64,000 nt of DNA from Magicicada septendecula. Taxonomy: Eukaryota > Arthropoda > Insecta > Hemiptera > Cicadidae. Location: assembly GCA_034769895.1 (NCBI GenBank), contig CM068368.1:690385877-690449876 (forward strand). Direction: 5' to 3'. Under the pieces are notes generated by a model, which searched no databases, was not told the DNA's origin, and worked only from the letters and a program-made list of their open reading frames with translations. Of this stretch, positions 57,940-64,000 are shown piece after piece (the first letter of the stretch is position 1; each line of letters begins with the position of its first letter). The position numbers and the translations under genes were made by a program.

Positions 57940-60139
57940 GGTTATTTTTCTAGTTGACATACGGTAAGCTTAGTGTTTTATTTTTTCTTAATCCTTGAAA
58001 GAAATGATATCATCAGTTTATAGTGAGAGTTCAGATTACTGTGAGAAAAATTTAAAGAGAATTTAATTCAGAAATTCGGGTAATTTAGCAATACTTATCA
58101 ACTCAGTCGACTTGATGTGTACTGTCATTCAGTTGAAATGGTTTGGTGTCTTCAATAATCATCGATCTTCAATAATCTTGGGATTGAAGTACGTCTAGCA
58201 TCTTTTTCATATTAGTTGTTTAAATTTATTAATTTAGAATTTGTTAAATTGGTCCTGGGCATCAGTTAAATGTTCTCGTCCTTCATCAGCTTCTTACGTC
58301 ATCATCTTTTCGAATTTGGATTACTTTTTGAAGGTTTTATATTAAAATTTTGGTCATTCACGGCCTGGCGTCTATTCTTGATGAGCGTCACTTATGGAAT
58401 AATAGGTTTTAACGGAAATTCATAACCAACGTTCTGTTGTCATGGGAACTGATAGCTTCTGATTGGCTTAGCTTGACTTAAGCCCATTGTTATCATATTT
58501 GAATTTTTATTCAAAATTACTGTACATCTTCTGATTGATATTATTCTTCCGTCTTCCTCTCTATGTATTAAATATTATCACTACTGTTCGTATTTTCTTT
58601 CAAAGATCATTTTGACATCCCACAAAGCTGGGTTTTCTTATGTATTATTGTTTGAACATTTATGTTGATATTATCTAATTACATTTCTTTCTTATTTTAT
58701 GTCCTTAATTTAACATTTCTCTTTTAATACGATTCACTAATTATCCTTGACTAGTTGCTTGCCTTGGATTTGCTAATATTCTTGTTAGTTTTTTACAATT
58801 TGTAGTTATTTGTTTTTTACAGTTAGGCATTTCATAGGCCTAAGTAGTAATCGGCTATATTTATTTATTTTATATAAATTACCTATTAATTTACCCTCAT
58901 ACATATATTGTTTTGATAATGATTTGTTTATTTGTTGATGTGTTTTGGATCTGTTTTTATAATAATTGTATGTTCCCATTAGTTTCTGTATTACAGTTTG
59001 TTAATTATTTCCTAACTGCCCTTCCAGTGTTATTAGATTCGTATTAATTTATCTTTTTATTTATTTATTCTGCCAGTGTTTATAAATTTGCTATTATCTA
59101 CTATTTCTCTATAACATGAAACATAATCAAACAATTCTTTAACAGCTATTATGCAACGTTTGCTTACAATTTGTTTTATTCTTAATTATTTTTTGGGTGA
59201 TAAACATCATCACACCATTTAAATTTATGTAATTGACTATCCCTTAAAATATAGGGTGTTTATTGATTTTGCTCTTATTTTCTTTACTCTAGTTTTTCTT
59301 ATATATACTTTACTCTCTAGCCATGGTAACACTAACTTTTGACCTTCCATGGGATCCTTCCCCTGAATACTATTGTATCCTTCATTTACAATTAATCTTA
59401 ATACTATCATTAAATACTATCATGAACAAAATTCTTAATTAATATTACTGTTCACCATTAAACCATTAGTGTTCATCACAGATTTATTAAGTGTTTATAC
59501 CTATCACTAGGGTTTCTAATTATTTTGGGGTTTTACACTTTCACTTTTCACTTCTTATCTTTTATTTAAGTGTTATTAGTGGGTAATCCCTAAACATTAC
59601 ATTCTCTTTGTCACTTATTTATGTTTACTATCTCACTATCTCTCTCTTTACAAAGGTTAGTTATACAGTTCCTTATAGAGTCCTTTATTACATTTCTATT
59701 TCTTTGGTTAGTGTACTTTTAGTTTTTCATTACGTTATCGGGTATTATCAATTATCATTTACAGTTATACTAATAACTATCTTTTACATTTGTTATTTAT
59801 TTGTTTCTTTTTCATTATTATATTTGAGTGTAACATTTCTCCTTTTTTGTTCTATATAATTCGTTGGTGTTATATCCTTTGATTTCATTTTATTTCCTTT
59901 ATACTTGGTTTGTTTCATTATCTTTTGCCTTCTTCTTCGATTTCATTTATTTCATTTTACTTTATTTTATTTCGGTTTCCCCTTCTAATTTGGTTTTATT
60001 TTATTTGGTCAATCACTTGGGTTGGGTCATGTAGTCGTTTGAAGCGTCATCGTCATTTTATTTTCTTTAGTTTAAACATTTTATATAGTTGATTCTCGTT
60101 TTTTCCCTGGTATTGGGGTGGCTTGTTTGTGTTGTAACA

Positions 60140-60594
60140 ATATATATTGTTAATATCCTTTGCTCGTCGGTGTTAATTTGTGATAACTCTCGATCTGTCG
60201 GTGCGTTTATTAAGTCGCACGTCGAATGCGTCACTGTGTTACAAACGTTTCGTGTGATCTGTGTGTCCTTACCTGTCCTTACTCACTAGTTATTTCTTCC
60301 CGATAGGCGCCAAATTGTTTTTGGAAGAAAACAATTGTTTTCTATCTCAGTTGTTTATGGTACTGTAGTGTTTGATTCGAATTATTCGCCGACTGGCGGG
60401 AACTCGAATCTCACTTGAGTGGGGGGACGTGTTGCCAACATAAAATGTTGTTGGCTAATTCTATTCACTGCTACAGAACACAACATACATAATACACTTG
60501 AAATAATTACAGGACAGCTAGTAACGATTCACACTTATTTATTTGGCTTTATAGCTTATTAATTTTCAATAATGTTTGTACAAATGAGATTAAC
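60140..60594. other. leader-like cassette 2 and unassigned sequence
   Basis: On the minus strand CAATTTGGCGCCTATCGGG (about 60317-60299) looks like an LTR end plus primer site, and CAGGTAAGG follows at 60275-60267. The arrangement repeats cassette 1 with different sequence. A GAGTGGGGGG run at 60418-60427 could be a polypurine tract. No ORF has motifs. Confidence 0.4.
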
Positions 60595-60868
60595 ATAATA
60601 GTTTTTAGTCTTCGTATTGTTTAAATTAGCAGCCATCCTTACTATTTCTTTTATGAATTTGCTAACTGCTATAATTTTTATTGTTCGACTAAGCTTTTCG
60701 TCATCACTGACATCGTCAGGTCTTAAACAACATTAAATTTAATTTAAAAATTAAAGCAAAAGTGAAAAAAACGCTAGGGAAAATTTGGTTTAATAAACAG
60801 TGTTTAATTAAATAACTTCAAAATACGCAAAAAATAAAATTAATAACAAAAGCAAAGTAGCAGACCAA

Positions 60869-62760
60869 GTGAAAAATATGGCAGAAAAAATATGGATAAA
60901 ACTTGAAATAAAGAACTTATACAGTAAAATAAATAAATATAACAAAGAAATGTATCAATTACATCAAAAATTATTTACAAGTTACAATTATATAGAAATA
61001 GAAGAAATGAGAAAAGAGTTTGGTGAAAAATACATAGAAAAGAAAATAAGAAAAATATAAGAGAGATTAAATAAGAAACTCAAGGAATTAATAGAAGGAA
61101 CAAGAAATAAAAATAAAGAAAAAGATAAAGAAATAAAATTTGCTGAAAAAGTATTAAATTTAACAGAAACAAAGTTTACAGAAAATGAACATAAATTATT
61201 AGGGAAAAGTTTAAAATATGCAACAAAAACAAACATAGATAAAGAAAATACAATAATAGAATGTGAAGAAATAATCGATAAAATAAAAAATGAAGAAACT
61301 AAAAAACAATTAAGAAGTGAAGTAAAAGAAATAGTAGAAAAAATATGTAAGAAAAACAAAAATGTAAGAAATAAAAATGAAACACAAATAAAAAGAAATA
61401 TAAGAGAATTAAAAAAGAAAATTACGGAGAATAATTTGATAGTTATAAAAGCCGATAAAGGTAACACAGCAGTGGTAATGAACAAAAGAGATTATATCGA
61501 AAAAGCAGAACAATTTATACAAAAAGAATCATATAAAGAAATAAAATATGATTACACAAGTAAATTTCAAGCACAAACAAAGAAATTGATAAAAAAGACA
61601 ACATATTTAACAGAATGGCAAAATAAACAAAAAATAGAACATAATCCTGAAGCTCCAAAATTTAGATGTCAAATTAAGTTACATAAAAAAGAAATGCCAT
61701 TAAGACCTATAGTATCATTTATAAATTCGCCAACATACAAAATATCAAAAGAAATAAGTAAAAGAATCAAAATGGCATATGAAAAAGAAGAAATCCACAG
61801 CATAGAAAATAGCAAAAAGGTAATAGAAAGATTAAAAGAAATAACCATAACAAATAAGACAAAATTAATGTCATTAGATATAAAAGATATGTACACCAAC
61901 ATACCAATAGCAAAAACAGTAGAAATAATAAAGAAAAACAAATTAAGTAATGTAGAATGGAAAAACGAAATAATAGAAGGATTAGAATTATGCCTAAGCC
62001 AGAACTACTCAGATTTAGTAACAAATTTTACATACAAGAAAATGTATTACCAATGGGATCACCGCTTTCACCATTAATGGCAGAGATATTCATGAATAGC
62101 TTTGAAATCAAAATTTTAAAAGATATAGATAAAGAAAGAAGAATTAAAAAATGGATCAGGTATGTAGATGACATACTAATAGTTTGGGAAGGTGAAGTAA
62201 ATGAATTTAAAAAATTTATGGAAGAACTAAATAACATAGAAAAAACAATATAATTTCAAGAAGAAATTGGAGGATTAGAAATTAATTTCCTGGATATCAA
62301 TATAAAAATTGAAGATAACAAACTCAAATTCGATTATATAGGAAAGAAACATACTCAGATTTAATAATTCCACAAGAATCATATCATCCAGTCAATTATA
62401 AAATGGCAGCATTAAATTCATTTTGCTATAGAGCTATAAATTATCTAGAAAATGAAGAACTCAAACAAAAAGAATTAAAGAAAATACAACAAATAGCAAA
62501 AAGTAATAATTACAACCCTAAAATAATTAATAGAATAGTTAAGAAAATAGAGGAAAATAAAGAAATAGAAAAGAACAAAAAAGAAAAAACAAATGAAGAA
62601 AAGAAATATAAAGGAGCAATAACATACATAGGATATCAAACAAAAATGTTACAAAAATGCTTTGAAAAATGTGAAATACAGATAGGAATAAAGAAAACGA
62701 AAAATGTATTCGAATATATAAAAAAATGCTAAAACAGAAGAAATTCCATTAACAGAAAAA
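60869..62760 (+). pseudogene. PLE D reverse transcriptase, no endonuclease
   Basis: A Lys/Asn-rich frame from about 60869 has one internal TAA (61058-61060) and continues to 62077, with IVIKADKGNTAVVMN, PRPIVSF-like LRPIVSFINSPTYKIS and SLDIKDMYTNIPIAKTV (first Asp). A frameshift near 62035 moves to 61957-62253, which has NVLPMGSPLSPLMAE and WIRYVDDILIVW (Asp-Asp). A stop at 62251 and a further shift precede 62403-62732 (MAALNSFCYRAINYLENEEL). The sequence ends at TEKRG, exactly before the expected GVY of GIY-YIG. Confidence 0.88.
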
Positions 62761-62765
62761 AGAGG

Positions 62766-62815
62766 TTGTTTAAGACCTGATGATGTCAGTGATGACGAAA
62801 AGCTTAGTCGAACAA
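62766..62815 (+). ncRNA. hammerhead-like motif at the PLE D 3' end
   Basis: CTGATGA is at 62777-62783. Stem II pairs GTCA (62785-62788) with TGAC (62793-62796) around GTGA, and GAAA is at 62797-62800. Stem III is A62800-T62805 and A62801-T62804. The expected cleavage base is A62806. Stem I pairs GAC (62774-62776) with GTC (62807-62809). One extra base, T62784, follows the core. The copy at 57864 keeps the design with a C-to-T change that leaves a G-T pair. The left arm carries it on the minus strand. Confidence 0.55.
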
Positions 62816-62864
62816 TAAAAATTATAGCAGTTAGCAAATTCATAAAAGAAATAATAGTTTTTAG

Positions 62865-63178
62865 CCTCGGCAATAAATTATTAGTTTGCTTTGTATAGTA
62901 TCCAAGTCACTTTTCAAAATAATTTAATTTCCTTGTATCCGTCAGTGACTTCGTTTTAGCGTTTTTTATATATAGACGCATTTCGTGACATGTGTCACAT
63001 CATCTGTATTCCTCGTCAAATGTTCAAATTTACATAAAACACATAAAAACACATTTTGCACATATTTACTAAATCACAATAATGACACACACAAAATACG
63101 ATGTAACTTCGGCTCCGTTGGACTGGTCCGACCGTGCATGTAGTTGCCGAGCCACTAATTTAACCAAGTTAGTCCTTA
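62865..63178 (-). other. 3' tail of PLE E with a hammerhead-like motif
   Basis: On the minus strand between about 63015 and 62971 a perfect 5-bp stem GTGAC/GTCAC with loop ACAT sits between CAGATGA and GAAA. A GTC triplet follows, and ATA/TAT can form stem I. The core has A where hammerheads have U (CAGATGA). The exact element end is not visible. Confidence 0.45.
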
Positions 63179-64000
63179 TCACCAGTCATCTCCGTCATGC
63201 GCGATTATATTTAGGGCTGTATCATATAGTGAGTGAGATTTAAACTTTAATTGTTCATTTAATATACTGTCACTGTTGATATTCTTGTCTTTAAAAGCTT
63301 TATAAATTTCAAATTCCTCGAGAGCGTCCATTAACCTACCCTTACCGCATACATGGATTGCTTTGAAATTAGTATTGAAATCTGTGTAATTATGGTTATG
63401 CATCATTAGATGGCACGCATAATTAGATTTTGTCTTGTCTAAATCATTCCTTGGTAGATGTTCTTTGTATCTTTTCAAGAAAGACCTGCCAGTTTGACCC
63501 AGATAGAAACAATCACAATCATCACATGACATCCTGTAAACACCTGTTTTCTCTTCTAACGGGAATGGTTGTTTTATGCGTAACAAATTAGAAATATTAT
63601 TATTTGTTTTAAGCGCGACTTTTATATTAAATTTAGAAAACACGTTGGATATAATGCTAGGGAGAAGGCTACCGTACACTGTCGTTATATACTTTTTATT
63701 ATTATTTTTATTTTTGTTAACTTTATTATCATCGATGGTATTATGGTGGGATCTAGTTTTATATAGGTGTCGCTTAAGAAGTATATCTATCATCGAACTC
63801 TTGTACCCATTCGCTATTGCTATGTGCCTTATTATATCCAATTTGTCCTGAAAGTCCTTTTGGTTAAGTGGAATCGTTACCAACCTATGAACAAAACTGT
63901 TGTAGGCCGCCATTTTCTGACTATATGGGTGGTGAGAATCGGCGTGTATTGTAATATCTGTGGTGGTGGGTTTCCTATATATTTTATATTGGAATTTATT
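63179..64000 (-). pseudogene. Penelope-like element E, RT C-terminus + GIY-YIG endonuclease, cut by the window edge
   Basis: The minus-strand frame is open from 64000 (FQYKIYRKPTTTDITIHAD) to a stop at 63179. It includes MAAYNSFVHRLVTIPLN, the post-RT region, then GVYRMSCDDCDCFYLGQTG with RSFLKRYKEHL and GRLMDALEEFEIYKAF, giving the GIY, YLG, Arg and Glu positions of the endonuclease. The end is SHSLYDTALN and a short acidic tail. No stop or frameshift is seen in this part, so the coding end may be intact; typed as pseudogene only because the rest is out of view. It differs in sequence from families A, B and D. Confidence 0.85.

Larger units (their letters stand above)
57030..60139. mobile_element. 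LTR-like block W (about 3.1 kb), tentative
   Basis: It starts TGTAACGAGTAG and ends GTGTTGTAACA with ATAT on both sides, but the flank is a TA repeat so the duplication is weak evidence. No motif-bearing ORF occurs; ORFs at 59608-60092 are T-rich and hydrophobic by composition. A leader-like cassette lies near the left end on the minus strand, and a 152-bp PLE mini-element interrupts the block at 57788. Orientation is unresolved. Confidence 0.35.
60609..62850 (+). mobile_element. Penelope-like element D, RT-only, 14-bp TSD
   Basis: ATAATAGTTTTTAG flanks it perfectly (60595-60608 and 62851-62864). A left inverted arm (60643-60731) mirrors the 3' terminus (62765-62853). The body encodes an RT but the coding sequence breaks off where the GIY-YIG domain should start and joins the 3' terminus at about 62764. 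Confidence 0.9.

Noticed and set aside
59608..60289. Series of T-rich hydrophobic ORFs
   Set aside because: Low-complexity translation of T-rich sequence; no conserved membrane-protein motif.

Overview
The window reads as AT-rich eukaryotic, most likely arthropod (probably insect), intergenic DNA made almost entirely of retroelements. I find no host gene, rRNA, tRNA or CRISPR array. The evidence for an arthropod is the mix of element types: Gypsy and BEL/Pao LTR retrotransposons with Lys-tRNA-like primer sites, several Penelope-like elements (PLEs) with GIY-YIG endonucleases, mariner and DDE transposase remnants, and an RTE/CR1-type LINE tail. I cannot name the species.

Layout. 1-10.9 kb: a mariner tail (138-420), a solo LTR (Z, 618-2828), a 5'-truncated PLE (A, about 4175-5845), a 204-bp palindromic PLE remnant (6941-7144), a decayed DDE transposase (7561-7797), then about 3 kb with nothing recognisable. 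10.93-53.95 kb: one composite insertion flanked by a single GTAT target-site duplication (TSD). It is a tandem LTR-internal-LTR-internal-LTR array of a pol-less LTR element, here called X. The second internal unit of X was hit by a BEL/Pao element (16585-35968), a PLE (36238-38278), a fold-back PLE (39597-40182) and a Gypsy element (Gypsy1, 40344-52415). The BEL/Pao carries a second Gypsy (Gypsy2, 23301-32349) and a solo LTR (Ya, 18195-20655). Gypsy2 has a LINE tail in one LTR, and Gypsy1 has a PLE fragment in one LTR. Nearly every boundary is fixed by a readable TSD. 53.95-64 kb: a PLE terminus, an inverted solo LTR (Yb), a (TA)n tract, a larger LTR-like block (W) holding a 152-bp PLE-derived mini-element, an RT-only PLE (D) with a 14-bp TSD, and a PLE (E) running off the right edge.

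Function. The Gypsy and BEL/Pao elements keep recognisable gag, protease, reverse transcriptase, RNase H and integrase, but each has frameshifts, stops or nested insertions and is unlikely to be active. X has intact LTRs, a primer-binding-like site, a G-rich polypurine tract and a 414-residue hendecad-repeat protein, but no enzymes, so it presumably moves in trans. PLE termini carry hammerhead-ribozyme-like cores (CTGANGA ... GAAA), including on very short derivatives with their own TSDs.

Most unusual observations: (1) three related solo LTRs (Z, Ya, Yb) each contain three internal primer-binding-site-like modules, every one preceded by a copy of an LTR-end-like sequence; (2) PLE-derived mini-elements reduced to a ribozyme-bearing terminus with TSDs; (3) the pol-less tandem element X with a conserved overlapping +1 ORF and a TTCG-loop hairpin before its polypurine tract; (4) a roughly 100-bp-period hairpin array in the 3' region of Gypsy1.
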